Part shown: positions 23,006 to 31,487 of the stretch, piece after piece
Layout: every line of letters starts with the position of its first letter
How positions within the stretch are numbered: the first letter of the stretch is position 1
Assembly (NCBI GenBank): GCA_028287865.1
Contig: JAQBOU010000105.1
Coordinates: 1 to 36,108, forward strand
Length of the DNA stretch: 36,108 bases
Direction: 5' to 3'
Source: Mucilaginibacter sp.
GTDB lineage: Bacteria; Bacteroidota; Bacteroidia; Sphingobacteriales; Sphingobacteriaceae
The notes under the pieces: generated by a model
Told to the model about the DNA's origin: nothing
Database searches by the model: none
What the model saw: only the letters and a program-made list of their open reading frames with translations
Program-made: the position numbers and the translations under genes

Positions 23006-25189
23006 TCAAGTTAATGCAGTCCAATCAACCAGTTTATCAGGAGTGATTGGCAAATTCCTGATCCTTTTACCCGTTGCGTTATATACGGCGTTGGCTACTG
23101 CAGCGGCCATGCCAATCAGGGCTATCTCGCCCATGCCTTTTGCGCCTATCGGGTTTATATTGATATCCGGTTTATTTACAAAAATGGCTTCTATTTGCGG
23201 TATATCGGCACTGACCGGCACGTGATAGTCGGCTAAATTATTATTTATCAAACGTCCGTACCGGTCATCAAAAATGGCTTCTTCCATTAATGCCATACCA
23301 ATGCCCATAACGGCACCGCCTATCACCTGGCTGCGTGCTGTTTTAGGGCTGATGATCCGTCCGGAATCTGCCACACAAACCACTTTATTAAGTTTAACAA
23401 CGCCTGTTGCAGGGTTTACCAATACCGACACAAAGTGTACAGACCATGAATACATGGCGTATTTATCAACCTCGGCGCCTGCTTTTGAATCAGTAACCAC
23501 CTGTAGTTGGGTTAAGTTATGCTGTTTAAGTATTTTGGCATAATTGGGCTTGTCCTCGCCGCCATTGCCTATCAGTTGCTGAAATTTTTCTTTCAGATCC
23601 CGGCAAGCCATATAAACTGCCGAGCCCACGCTTGAAGTGATGGTAGAACCACCCTGTTGCGGCGCATTTGGATAAAGGGAATCACCGAGGTCAAACCTGA
23701 TCTGATGTGCCGGGATACCCATAGTTTCTGATGCTATAGCAACCATAGCCGTACCTGTTCCCGGGCCAATATCGCTTACGGCTGTTTGCAATACCAAAGT
23801 GCCATCTGCAAGCATCGTAGCTTTTACGGTTGCAGGTTCCCTATCTGCTCCAAATACTCCGCCAGACATGCCATAGCCCAGCAGCCAGCCGTCTCTGGTG
23901 ACTGATCCGGCTTCCTGTTTTCGATTTTTCCAACCAATACCTTCAGCGCCTAATTTATAAGCATCTTTCAGGTTTTTACCTGAGAATGGCTTGCCACTTT
24001 CAGGATCGGTTTCTGCATAGTTTTTTAAACGTAGTTCTATTGGGTCGATATTGAGTTTGTAGGAAAGCTCATCCAGGGCTGATTCAAGCGCAAAAGCCCC
24101 CGTGGCATCACCGGGACCACGCATCCATGTGGGCGAACCTACATCAAGCCCGAGTATTTTATTGCTTGAATTTACATTGGGGCAGGCATACAGCGAACGG
24201 CTGATATCTGTCGGGCCTTCTGCAAAGTCTTCATAAGTAGATGTTTGGCCTACTGCATGGTGAGTGATGCCCACCAGCCTCCCCTCGGCGGTGGCGCCTA
24301 TCCCTATTTTTTGCCAGGTAAGCGGCCGGTAACCCACCGACGTAAACATATCGGCCCTACCTAAAACCAACTTAACGGGCCGTTTAACAACCTTTGCACC
24401 GATAATTGCCGCAACTTCGTGCGGCCAAACCTGTAACGCACTCCCAAAAGCGCCGCCAACAAATTTGGAATGAACCTGCACATTTTCTACCGGTATATGA
24501 AATAGTTTGGCAATGTTGCTTTGGGTATCCTTTACGCCCTGCGTTTTGTCCCAAACGGTTATTTTATCGGCTGCATCCCATCTGGCTATCAGCGCATGCA
24601 ACTCCATTGGATTATGCACTTCGCTGGGTAACATGTATTCCTGCTCAACTATAATTGGCGCAGATTTGTAAGCATCAACGATGCCGCGTTTGTATTCCGT
24701 GTCGTCATGTGTAGCAACGGCTTTGCCCAGGTTATCCTTTAAATTGGTAATATGCTTTTCAGCAATATATTGTGCATTTACCAACGAAGCGGCGAATAAT
24801 GCCCGTTCAAAAGTATCAGCAATTACCAACGCTACCGGCTGCCCGTTGTACAGTATCTGGTCATCATTAAAAACCTTAACCGGCCCTTTAACTGCAGGCT
24901 TTCCCGGATCGGTTGCCACCTGATAACCCGGCACTTTTGGTGAGTTAAAATGCGTAATAACCGCCAAAACACCCGGCGCATGTTCAGCTTTTTTTATATC
25001 GATGGATTTGATCTTTCCTTTAGTGATGGTACTTCCAACCAAAACACCATAGACTAACCCTTTTACAGCAAACTCAGCCGAATATTTGGCGGCACCGGTT
25101 ACTTTTAACCGGCCGTCAACCCGGCTGGGGCCATCGCTTGAAGATGGTTGCTTTTTGTTATCAGTCATTGATTTATTGATGGTACTCAT
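23006..25189 (-). CDS. Molybdenum hydroxylase large (molybdopterin) subunit, copy 1
   Basis: A 727-residue molybdopterin-binding subunit resembling E. coli PaoC/YagR. Motifs are RVDGRLKVTGAAKY, KFVGGAFGSALQ, MRGPGDATGAFALESA and GAKGMGEIA with the presumed catalytic glutamate (about 688). It follows the FAD subunit by 12 bp. The ATG at 25189 is preferred to the GTG one codon upstream. In one copy the sequence has MRGPGDATG where the other has MRGPGEATG, so the two large subunits may differ in substrate range. Substrates of related enzymes are aromatic aldehydes and N-heterocycles. Confidence 0.92.
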   Translation of the reverse strand: MSTINKSMTDNKKQPSSSDGPSRVDGRLKVTGAAKYSAEFAVKGLVYGVLVGSTITKGKIKSIDIKKAEHAPGVLAVITHFNSPKVPGYQVATDPGKPAVKGPVKVFNDDQILYNGQPVALVIADTFERALFAASLVNAQYIAEKHITNLKDNLGKAVATHDDTEYKRGIVDAYKSAPIIVEQEYMLPSEVHNPMELHALIARWDAADKITVWDKTQGVKDTQSNIAKLFHIPVENVQVHSKFVGGAFGSALQVWPHEVAAIIGAKVVKRPVKLVLGRADMFTSVGYRPLTWQKIGIGATAEGRLVGITHHAVGQTSTYEDFAEGPTDISRSLYACPNVNSSNKILGLDVGSPTWMRGPGDATGAFALESALDELSYKLNIDPIELRLKNYAETDPESGKPFSGKNLKDAYKLGAEGIGWKNRKQEAGSVTRDGWLLGYGMSGGVFGADREPATVKATMLADGTLVLQTAVSDIGPGTGTAMVAIASETMGIPAHQIRFDLGDSLYPNAPQQGGSTITSSVGSAVYMACRDLKEKFQQLIGNGGEDKPNYAKILKQHNLTQLQVVTDSKAGAEVDKYAMYSWSVHFVSVLVNPATGVVKLNKVVCVADSGRIISPKTARSQVIGGAVMGIGMALMEEAIFDDRYGRLINNNLADYHVPVSADIPQIEAIFVNKPDININPIGAKGMGEIALIGMAAAVANAVYNATGKRIRNLPITPDKLVDWTALT

Positions 25190-25201
25190 CACGTCACATT
25201 A

Positions 25202-26182
25202 TTAAACTAATCCGGATGCGTGTTTCAATGCTTCGGTAATGGTTGCAGGAGCCAGTTTTAATTTAAAGGCATTATATTCATAAGCCTTTGCACCTTGCAT
25301 GGCTATTTGTGCCGCCTGTTTAAAGCTATCTTCGGATACGGCTTTACCAACCAGGAACTTCTCGGCCTCAAACAAACGCCATGGCTTATGCGCCACGCCG
25401 CCCATTGCCAAACGTGCCTGACGGATGGTACCATTGCTGATATCCAAACCTGCCGCAACTGATACCAGCGCAAAAGCGTATGACTGCCTGTCGCGGACCT
25501 TTAAATAGTAGCTGTTTTTGGCAAAGTTATTATCAGGTATATCCACTCCGATGATCATTTCATCTTTCGCCAGTGTGTTATCAACATCCGGATGCTCACC
25601 CGGCAAGCGGTGGAACTCTGTAAAAGGAATACGCCTTTCGCCTTTTTTACCGGCTATTATCACGGTTGCATCCAGTGCAGCCAAACCAACGCACATATCA
25701 CTTGGGTGTACGGCTATACATTTGTCTCTTGTACCGAATATAGCATGCATGCGGTTTAACCCGCCCATTGCGCCACAGCCCGTGCCGGGCTCGCGTTTGT
25801 TACAAGGCATAGTTGTATCATAAAAATAACTACAACGTGTACGTTGCATCATATTGCCGCCAACGGTAGCCATATTACGCAATTGCGGCGATGCGCCTGC
25901 TTTAAGCGCCATGGAAAGCAACGGAAATTTTTGAACTACGATACCGTTCTCTGATACCGTACTGTTCAATGCCAAAGCACCTATATGCAAACCGCTTTTT
26001 GTGGGCGTTATATTTTTTAATGGCAGATGGGTGATGTCGACCAACTTATCAGGTGCGGTAACACCGCGTTTCATCAGGTCGATAAGATTGGTGCCGCCGG
26101 CTATAATTTTGGTGCCGGGTTTACTGATGGCATCCAGCGTGCTTTGCTGCGTGGCAGCACGGAGGTATTGAAACTGTTTCAT
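25202..26182 (-). CDS. FAD and [4Fe-4S] subunit of PaoB/YagS-type molybdenum hydroxylase
   Basis: A 326-residue FAD-binding PCMH-type subunit. The FAD loops are IAGGTNL (27-33) and TVGGN (106-110). Four cysteines at 117 (RCSYF), 127 (PCNKR), 136 (GCGA) and 155 (KCIAVHPSDM) form the extra [4Fe-4S] insertion found in PaoB/YagS and 4-hydroxybenzoyl-CoA reductase but not in classical xanthine dehydrogenases. Electrons are expected to pass from Mo via the [2Fe-2S] clusters to FAD. Its start overlaps the stop of the small subunit by ATGA (26179-26182), indicating translational coupling. Confidence 0.92.
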   Translation of the reverse strand: MKQFQYLRAATQQSTLDAISKPGTKIIAGGTNLIDLMKRGVTAPDKLVDITHLPLKNITPTKSGLHIGALALNSTVSENGIVVQKFPLLSMALKAGASPQLRNMATVGGNMMQRTRCSYFYDTTMPCNKREPGTGCGAMGGLNRMHAIFGTRDKCIAVHPSDMCVGLAALDATVIIAGKKGERRIPFTEFHRLPGEHPDVDNTLAKDEMIIGVDIPDNNFAKNSYYLKVRDRQSYAFALVSVAAGLDISNGTIRQARLAMGGVAHKPWRLFEAEKFLVGKAVSEDSFKQAAQIAMQGAKAYEYNAFKLKLAPATITEALKHASGLV

Positions 26183-26823
26183 ACTATTTGTCCTCCTGAT
26201 TTTACTTCCTGTATGGCATTAACAATATTAGGATAAGCCCCACAGCGGCAAATATTACCGCTCATGTATTCCCTGATCTCGGTTTCCGAATTGGCATGCC
26301 CCTCGCGGATACAAGCTACCGCCGACATTATTTGTCCCGGCGTGCAATAACCGCACTGGAAACCATCGTGTTTTAAAAAGGCTTCCTGCATAGGATGCAG
26401 CTCTTCGCCTTTTGCAAGGCCCTCGATGGTGGTTATCTTTTTACCACTTGCCATAACGCCAAGGGTAAGACAAGAATTTACGCGGTGACCGTCCACATGT
26501 ACCGTGCATGCGCCGCACTGGCCATGATCGCAGCCTTTCTTTGTACCCGTAAGATCAATCTGTTCGCGCAGGATGTCAAGCAATGTGGCCCGCGGCTCAA
26601 CCGAAAGATTATGCATTACGCCGTTCACTTCCAGCTTTACAGGTACTTTTTCAAAGGCCTCTGCTATTTTTTCGTCAAGATGCATGGCCGCGGCCTTAAC
26701 TGCAGGTGCCGGGGTAAGGGCAACGGCGGTTATAAAGGCTGATTGTTTGAGAAAATTACGGCGTGAATTATCTTTCTCCTCCAATTCGCTCTCCGGCTTT
26801 GAATGGGCATTTTTATTTTCCAT
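26179..26823 (-). CDS. [2Fe-2S] subunit of PaoA/YagT-type molybdenum hydroxylase with Tat signal
   Basis: A 214-residue small subunit. Residues 20-45 hold a twin-arginine signal (SRRNFLKQSAF then a hydrophobic ALTPAPAVKAAA stretch), so the folded complex should go to the periplasm. The plant-type cluster ligands are C98, C103, C106 and C118 (GCDHGQCGACTVHVDGHRVNSC), and the second cluster uses C157, C160, C192 and C194 (CGYCTPGQ, CRCGAYPN). It is the first gene of the operon, with the FAD subunit overlapping by four bases and the two large subunits following. About 246 bp separate it from pgl upstream. Confidence 0.94.
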   Translation of the reverse strand: MENKNAHSKPESELEEKDNSRRNFLKQSAFITAVALTPAPAVKAAAMHLDEKIAEAFEKVPVKLEVNGVMHNLSVEPRATLLDILREQIDLTGTKKGCDHGQCGACTVHVDGHRVNSCLTLGVMASGKKITTIEGLAKGEELHPMQEAFLKHDGFQCGYCTPGQIMSAVACIREGHANSETEIREYMSGNICRCGAYPNIVNAIQEVKSGGQIV

Positions 26824-27008
26824 AGATAATTACTTTAGATGATGTGAATTTACCTATTTTTCGTAAAAAGAAAAACATAGAACAGCTTTTTTACAATTGA
26901 AAGCGTTATATTTTTAAATATATAATGCTTTTATACAGGCATTTATGTAATAAAGCTTAAAAAATGCAGGAACTTTTGTGGGACTATTTTTTTAGTTAGT
27001 AAATCTTA

Positions 27009-27049
27009 ATTTCAACTAACGCCCATCGTCGACGGGCGTTAGTTGAAAT
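27009..27049. repeat. Perfect 16-bp hairpin downstream of pgl
   Basis: ATTTCAACTAACGCCC (27009-27024) and GGGCGTTAGTTGAAAT (27034-27049) are perfect inverted copies with a 9-nt loop. It lies 20 bp after the pgl stop codon on the minus strand and could end the pentose phosphate transcript, though only a weak T-rich tail follows. It may alternatively be a dispersed palindromic unit. Confidence 0.65.
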
Positions 27050-27069
27050 ATTGCAAAAGAAAGGTTTAA

Positions 27070-27795
27070 TTATTTATGCTTTAGCTGAGATGCCGCCGCA
27101 GTATCTAAAAACCATTGGATCTCACCAACGATAGGTTCAATTAATTGGGCCGGGAATTCTTCAATATCTTCATCATCCTCCAGCACATGGTGAACTGCAA
27201 TTGCCTTGCCTTCTCCATAAACTAAAAAGGCAATATGCTTGGCTTCGTTTATTAAAGGCGCATTCAAAGTAATACGATAAACCTGTTGATCTTCCAGAAA
27301 GACATCTTTTACTCCGGGCGTCCTGTCGTGTAAAACAGGTGTGAAAGGAAATAAGGAGGCAGTATGAGAATTATCGCCCAGGCCAAGTAAAATCAGGTCA
27401 AAGCTTAATTCATCTTCGTCAAAGAACTGCTCTACTTCTTCCTCGTATTTTTTAGCTGCTTCAGATGGGGAAAGACTTGTATCAACCGGGAAAATATTTG
27501 AGGGACTAATTTGCAAAGGATCAAACAGTGCTTTTTTAGCCATCAGGTAATTGCTGTCCTTATTGGTTTGGGGTACATTACGCTCATCTCCAAAAAAGAA
27601 ATAAACCTTTTCCCACTGTACCTTATCTGCAAATGATGAAGCCAGTAATTCGTATAGCTTTTTAGGGGAGCTTCCGCCAGACAGCGCAACGGAGAATTTA
27701 CCTTTTGCGGTTATTTCCTCATCGGCTATTTTAACAAAGTGCGCCGCCAAAGCAGCAAGCACCTCATTTTCACTATTAAAAATATTCAATTTCAT
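27070..27795 (-). CDS. pgl: 6-phosphogluconolactonase
   Basis: A 241-residue DevB-type lactonase that hydrolyses 6-phosphogluconolactone, the second step of the oxidative pentose phosphate pathway, in the cytoplasm. Family motifs are SGGSSPKKLYELLA near the N-terminus, VYFFFGDERNVPQTNKDSNY and LILLGLGDNSHTASLFP. The ATG at 27795 (MKLNIF) is preferred to the in-frame codon at 27837, whose extra 14 residues are encoded by a dispersed inverted repeat. It is the last gene of the pentose phosphate operon, 78 bp after zwf. Confidence 0.94.
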   Translation of the reverse strand: MKLNIFNSENEVLAALAAHFVKIADEEITAKGKFSVALSGGSSPKKLYELLASSFADKVQWEKVYFFFGDERNVPQTNKDSNYLMAKKALFDPLQISPSNIFPVDTSLSPSEAAKKYEEEVEQFFDEDELSFDLILLGLGDNSHTASLFPFTPVLHDRTPGVKDVFLEDQQVYRITLNAPLINEAKHIAFLVYGEGKAIAVHHVLEDDEDIEEFPAQLIEPIVGEIQWFLDTAAASQLKHK

Positions 27796-27810
27796 TGTGT
27801 TGGTGTTAAT

Positions 27811-27872
27811 GATTAGAGGCTGGAAAATGTTTAACAAAGTTTTAACTAATCTCTAACCTCCAGCCTCTAATC
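27811..27872. repeat. Perfect inverted repeat between zwf and pgl
   Basis: GATTAGAGGCTGGA (27811-27824) and TCCAGCCTCTAATC (27859-27872) pair over 14 bp without mismatch. The right arm reaches within two bases of the zwf stop codon. The region 27840-27856 is identical to 17598-17614 upstream of the TPK-like gene, so this is a dispersed family. In the operon mRNA it would form a stem between the two cistrons. Confidence 0.8.
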
Positions 27873-27873
27873 T

Positions 27874-29388
27874 CTACTTTTTACCATTTACAGGTAAGGT
27901 GAACCAATTAAATCCATCGCGGGCAATTAGTGCTTCGGCAGATTCAGGACCCCATGAATCGGCAGAGTAATTAGGGAAATTCAAACTCTTTTTACTTTGC
28001 CAGGTATTTAAAATCGGCATTACCAGCTCCCACGCCGCTTCAACCTGATCACCGCGCATAAACAGGGTTTGATCACCCAGCATCGTATCCAGTATCAGCG
28101 TTTCGTAAGCTTCAGGAGCCTGGCTTGCATAAGTGCCTTTATAATCGAATACCATGTCAACGGCATTTAATACCATATTAAGTCCAGGGCGTTTGGCCTG
28201 AACCTGAAGGCGGATGCTCATTTCAGGCTGAATGCTGATGATCAACCGGTTTTGCTGCCAGCTTTCGCTTGCTTCTGAAGGAAATATTAAATGCGGAACA
28301 TCTTTAAATTGTATGGTAATAACCGATGAAGACTGGTGCATCCTTTTACCTGTACGTAAGTAGAAGGGAACACCCTGCCAGCGCCAGTTGTCAACAAAAA
28401 ACTTTATAGCTGCAAAGGTTTCTGTATTTGACTGCGGATCAACCTTTGGTTCTTCACGATAACCCGGAACTTCTTGCCCCTTCATCCAACCGCTGCCATA
28501 TTGGCCTCTAACTGCAGAAAGGCGTACATCATCAGGACTAAATCTGCGCATGGCTTTTAACACATCCACTTTTCGGTCGCGTACCTCATCGGCATTAAAA
28601 CTTACCGGCGGCTCCATTGCAATATGGCAAAGCAACTGAAGCAAATGGTTTTGAATCATATCCCGCATTGCTCCTGCTCCGTCGTAATAATCGCCGCGCT
28701 CTTCAACGCCTAATTGTTCGGTAACAGATATCTGTACGTGTTCAATATAATTACGGTTCCAAAGCGGCTCCATAATAGAGTTGGCAAAACGGAAGGCCAT
28801 AATATTCTGAACGGTCTCTTTACCAAGATAATGATCAATGCGATAGATCTGACACTCATCAAAAATCCCTGAAAGTAATTTATTTAATTCTTTCGCTGTT
28901 TCCAGATCATGACCGAATGGTTTTTCAATTACAATCCTTACCCTTTTTGGATCATCGGTTAGTTTAGCCTTTGCAAGGTTTGAGGCGATAATGGGGAATA
29001 AGTTTGGCGATACGGCCAGGTAATAGATCACATTTGCTTTGATTTTCCAATCTGCGTTATGTTTTTCTACCCTTTTTCCAAACTCTTTGTAAGTTTCGAA
29101 ATCCTTTATATCTGATACCTGGTAATAAATGTTTTTTGCAAATTCATCCCACTTTGCTTTTGCCGCTTTACCGCTTCGTGAAAACTGGTTGATATCGTTT
29201 AACAAGTTTTCCCTGAATTGCTCATCAGAAAGCTTGGTACGCCCGGTACCTATTATAGAAAACTGGTTGGGTAACCAGCCATCCAGGAATAAGTTATAAA
29301 GAGCAGGGGCAATTTTCCGCGAGGTTAAATCGCCGGTGCCACCAAATATAATAAATATGGTAGGGTCTGATTTTATGGTTGTGCTCAT
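27874..29388 (-). CDS. zwf: Glucose-6-phosphate 1-dehydrogenase
   Basis: A 504-residue enzyme that oxidises glucose 6-phosphate to 6-phosphogluconolactone and makes NADPH. The nucleotide-binding GGTGDLTSRK is at 16-25 and the active-site signature RIDHYLGKE at 183-191; IEKPFGHD (154-161) is also typical. Length fits the family. It sits between gnd and pgl, 34 bp after gnd, in the oxidative branch order gnd-zwf-pgl seen in many Bacteroidota. The stop codon abuts a dispersed inverted repeat. Confidence 0.97.
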   Translation of the reverse strand: MSTTIKSDPTIFIIFGGTGDLTSRKIAPALYNLFLDGWLPNQFSIIGTGRTKLSDEQFRENLLNDINQFSRSGKAAKAKWDEFAKNIYYQVSDIKDFETYKEFGKRVEKHNADWKIKANVIYYLAVSPNLFPIIASNLAKAKLTDDPKRVRIVIEKPFGHDLETAKELNKLLSGIFDECQIYRIDHYLGKETVQNIMAFRFANSIMEPLWNRNYIEHVQISVTEQLGVEERGDYYDGAGAMRDMIQNHLLQLLCHIAMEPPVSFNADEVRDRKVDVLKAMRRFSPDDVRLSAVRGQYGSGWMKGQEVPGYREEPKVDPQSNTETFAAIKFFVDNWRWQGVPFYLRTGKRMHQSSSVITIQFKDVPHLIFPSEASESWQQNRLIISIQPEMSIRLQVQAKRPGLNMVLNAVDMVFDYKGTYASQAPEAYETLILDTMLGDQTLFMRGDQVEAAWELVMPILNTWQSKKSLNFPNYSADSWGPESAEALIARDGFNWFTLPVNGKK

Positions 29389-29422
29389 ATTAAATTCTGT
29401 CGGCTTATTAAAAAATTATAAA

Positions 29423-30853
29423 TTAATCCTGGCTTTTTGGAACCCATTGCGTGTGAAATACACCTTCTTTGCCAATCAGCTCGTATGTGTGTGCGCCAAA
29501 ATAATCGCGTTGTGCCTGGGTAAGGTTTGAAGGCATCCTTTTGCTGCGGAAGGTGTCAAAGTAACTTAAAGATGCCGCATAAGCAGGTGCCGCTATCCCG
29601 GCCGCTATAGTTGCCGATACAACGGTACGGGCTCCGGTAACGGCAGCTGTAACTAAATCATGCACATTCCCATCTAATAACAGATGCGCCAGTTTAGCAT
29701 CTTTCTGGTAGGCATTGTAAATATCATTTAAAAATAAAGACCTGATAATACATCCGCCGCGCCATATTTTGGCTATCTCACCAAGCTTTAAATCGTATTT
29801 GTATTCTTCAGAGGCCCTTGACAGTAAATGCATTCCCTGAGCATAACTGATGATCATATTAAAATAAAAAGCCTGCTCTAACGCAGCTAAAAATTCCTCT
29901 TTATTTACATCAAGTGAAATTTCATCTTTACTGTACAGATCAGCTGCCTGCTCACGCAATTGTTTGTATTTTGACAGATCGCGCATTGAAACGGCTGTAT
30001 CGATTGTTGGGATAGGTGCCTGCAGGTCCATTGCTACCTGCGATGTCCATTTACCGGTGCCTTTGGCTTTCGCTTCATCTTTTATATCGTCCAATAATAA
30101 ATGGTCAGCACCTGGGGCTTTATAAGCAAAAATATCTTTGGTGATTTCTAATAGAAACGACTGCAGCCTGCCATCGTTCCATTTGGCAAATACTGCGCCT
30201 ATGGCTTCATTGTCAAGCTTTAAGCCTTTTTTAAGGATCTCGTAAGTTTCCGCTATCAACTGCATTAAACCATACTCAATCCCGTTGTGTACCATTTTAA
30301 CAAAGTGCCCTGATGCACCCGGACCTATATAAGTTACGCAAGGCGCGCCATCAACTTTAGCTGCAATTGATTCCAGTATCGGCTTCATTACGTTGTACGC
30401 ATCTTTATCGCCTCCCGGCATCATGCTCGGGCCTTTGCGCGCACCCTCTTCACCACCTGATATACCCATGCCAAAAAAGTGAAAGCCTTTTGCTTCCAGC
30501 TCATCCACACGGCGGTTGGTATCTGTAAAATGTGAGTTGCCGCCATCTATTAAAATATCTCCTTTATCCAGCAAAGGCAATAATTCTGCTATCACGTCGT
30601 CAACAATTTTACCCGCAGGTACCAGCATCATTATAGCACGCGGACTTTTCAGGCTTTCAACAAATTTGCTTACATCGCTAAAACCTTTCAGGTTATGGTG
30701 CGTGCTTTCCTTTTCTAACAACTCGCCCTTTGAGGCGTCTGTATCAAATCCGGCACCCTTTACGCCATGGTCGCCCATGTTAAGCAGCAGGTTACGGCCC
30801 ATAGTACCAAGGCCAATCATACCGAAATCGTATTTATCTGGAGTATTGCTCAT
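29423..30853 (-). CDS. gnd: 6-phosphogluconate dehydrogenase (decarboxylating)
   Basis: A 476-residue long-form enzyme that converts 6-phosphogluconate to ribulose 5-phosphate and CO2 with NADPH formation. The dinucleotide motif GLGTMG is at 14-19, MLVPAG at 76-81, GISGGEEGARKGPSMMPGG at 130-148 and the catalytic K186 in VKMVHNGIEYG. The start ATG overlaps the stop of the HAD gene by four bases (ATGA, 30850-30853), which indicates translational coupling. Confidence 0.97.
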   Translation of the reverse strand: MSNTPDKYDFGMIGLGTMGRNLLLNMGDHGVKGAGFDTDASKGELLEKESTHHNLKGFSDVSKFVESLKSPRAIMMLVPAGKIVDDVIAELLPLLDKGDILIDGGNSHFTDTNRRVDELEAKGFHFFGMGISGGEEGARKGPSMMPGGDKDAYNVMKPILESIAAKVDGAPCVTYIGPGASGHFVKMVHNGIEYGLMQLIAETYEILKKGLKLDNEAIGAVFAKWNDGRLQSFLLEITKDIFAYKAPGADHLLLDDIKDEAKAKGTGKWTSQVAMDLQAPIPTIDTAVSMRDLSKYKQLREQAADLYSKDEISLDVNKEEFLAALEQAFYFNMIISYAQGMHLLSRASEEYKYDLKLGEIAKIWRGGCIIRSLFLNDIYNAYQKDAKLAHLLLDGNVHDLVTAAVTGARTVVSATIAAGIAAPAYAASLSYFDTFRSKRMPSNLTQAQRDYFGAHTYELIGKEGVFHTQWVPKSQD

Positions 30854-31482
30854 TTTAGTTTTGGTTGATTTTCTTTTTTTAATTCTTCCAATATTTTTTT
30901 GGTGGTCTCGAAATCGATATGCTGAAAAGCGCGCATACCCAATTTTTGAGCCGCGTTTGCAAACATTATCCTGTCATCAAAATATACGCATTGACTTGGT
31001 TGAGCAAGTGCAACGCCCATTGCAAGGTTGAATATTCCCGGATCGGGCTTGCGCATTTTCACTTCGCACGATGATATAAAAGCATCGAATACTTCATGTA
31101 GCTTAAATTTCTTAACGCGGTAGTCATTCAATTCTTTCCCCTCGTTATTGATGGAGATGATGCGGAAACCGCAGTCCTTTTTCCATTCCCTAAGCCACTG
31201 AAGCGTTCCGGGTAGTTCAACGCTTTGCCTGTACATAAATTCCTTAAAATCTTCACGGGCAAAATCACGGGGATGGTTAAATACTACCGTGTCCAGGTAC
31301 TCATCAAGTGTGATGTTACCCATTTCATATACATTAAATATGAAAGTGTGCAATTCTTTAACTTCCTCATAATCGAGGCCAAATTTTTCTGATGCTTCCC
31401 TGCGGGATTCATGCCCCCAGCCATTGCTGAGGAGCACGCCGCCAATGTCGAAAAACAGAATTTTTACCGATGTAGCTTCCAA
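30850..31482 (-). CDS. HAD-superfamily phosphatase of subfamily IA
   Basis: A 210-residue cytoplasmic HAD hydrolase. Motif I is FFDIGGVLL (nucleophile D11), motif II IISINNEG, motif III KMRKPDPGIF with its lysine and motif IV VYFDDR. The second acidic residue of motif I is replaced by glycine, as in YihX-type sugar-phosphate phosphatases. It lies inside the pentose phosphate operon, 5 bp after tal and overlapping gnd, so a sugar phosphate or a metabolite-repair substrate is likely. The reading frame has no upstream ATG in the right place; the start appears to be TTG at 31482, giving MEATSVKILFFD. Confidence 0.86.
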   Translation of the reverse strand: MEATSVKILFFDIGGVLLSNGWGHESRREASEKFGLDYEEVKELHTFIFNVYEMGNITLDEYLDTVVFNHPRDFAREDFKEFMYRQSVELPGTLQWLREWKKDCGFRIISINNEGKELNDYRVKKFKLHEVFDAFISSCEVKMRKPDPGIFNLAMGVALAQPSQCVYFDDRIMFANAAQKLGMRAFQHIDFETTKKILEELKKENQPKLK

Positions 31483-31487
31483 CTTAC

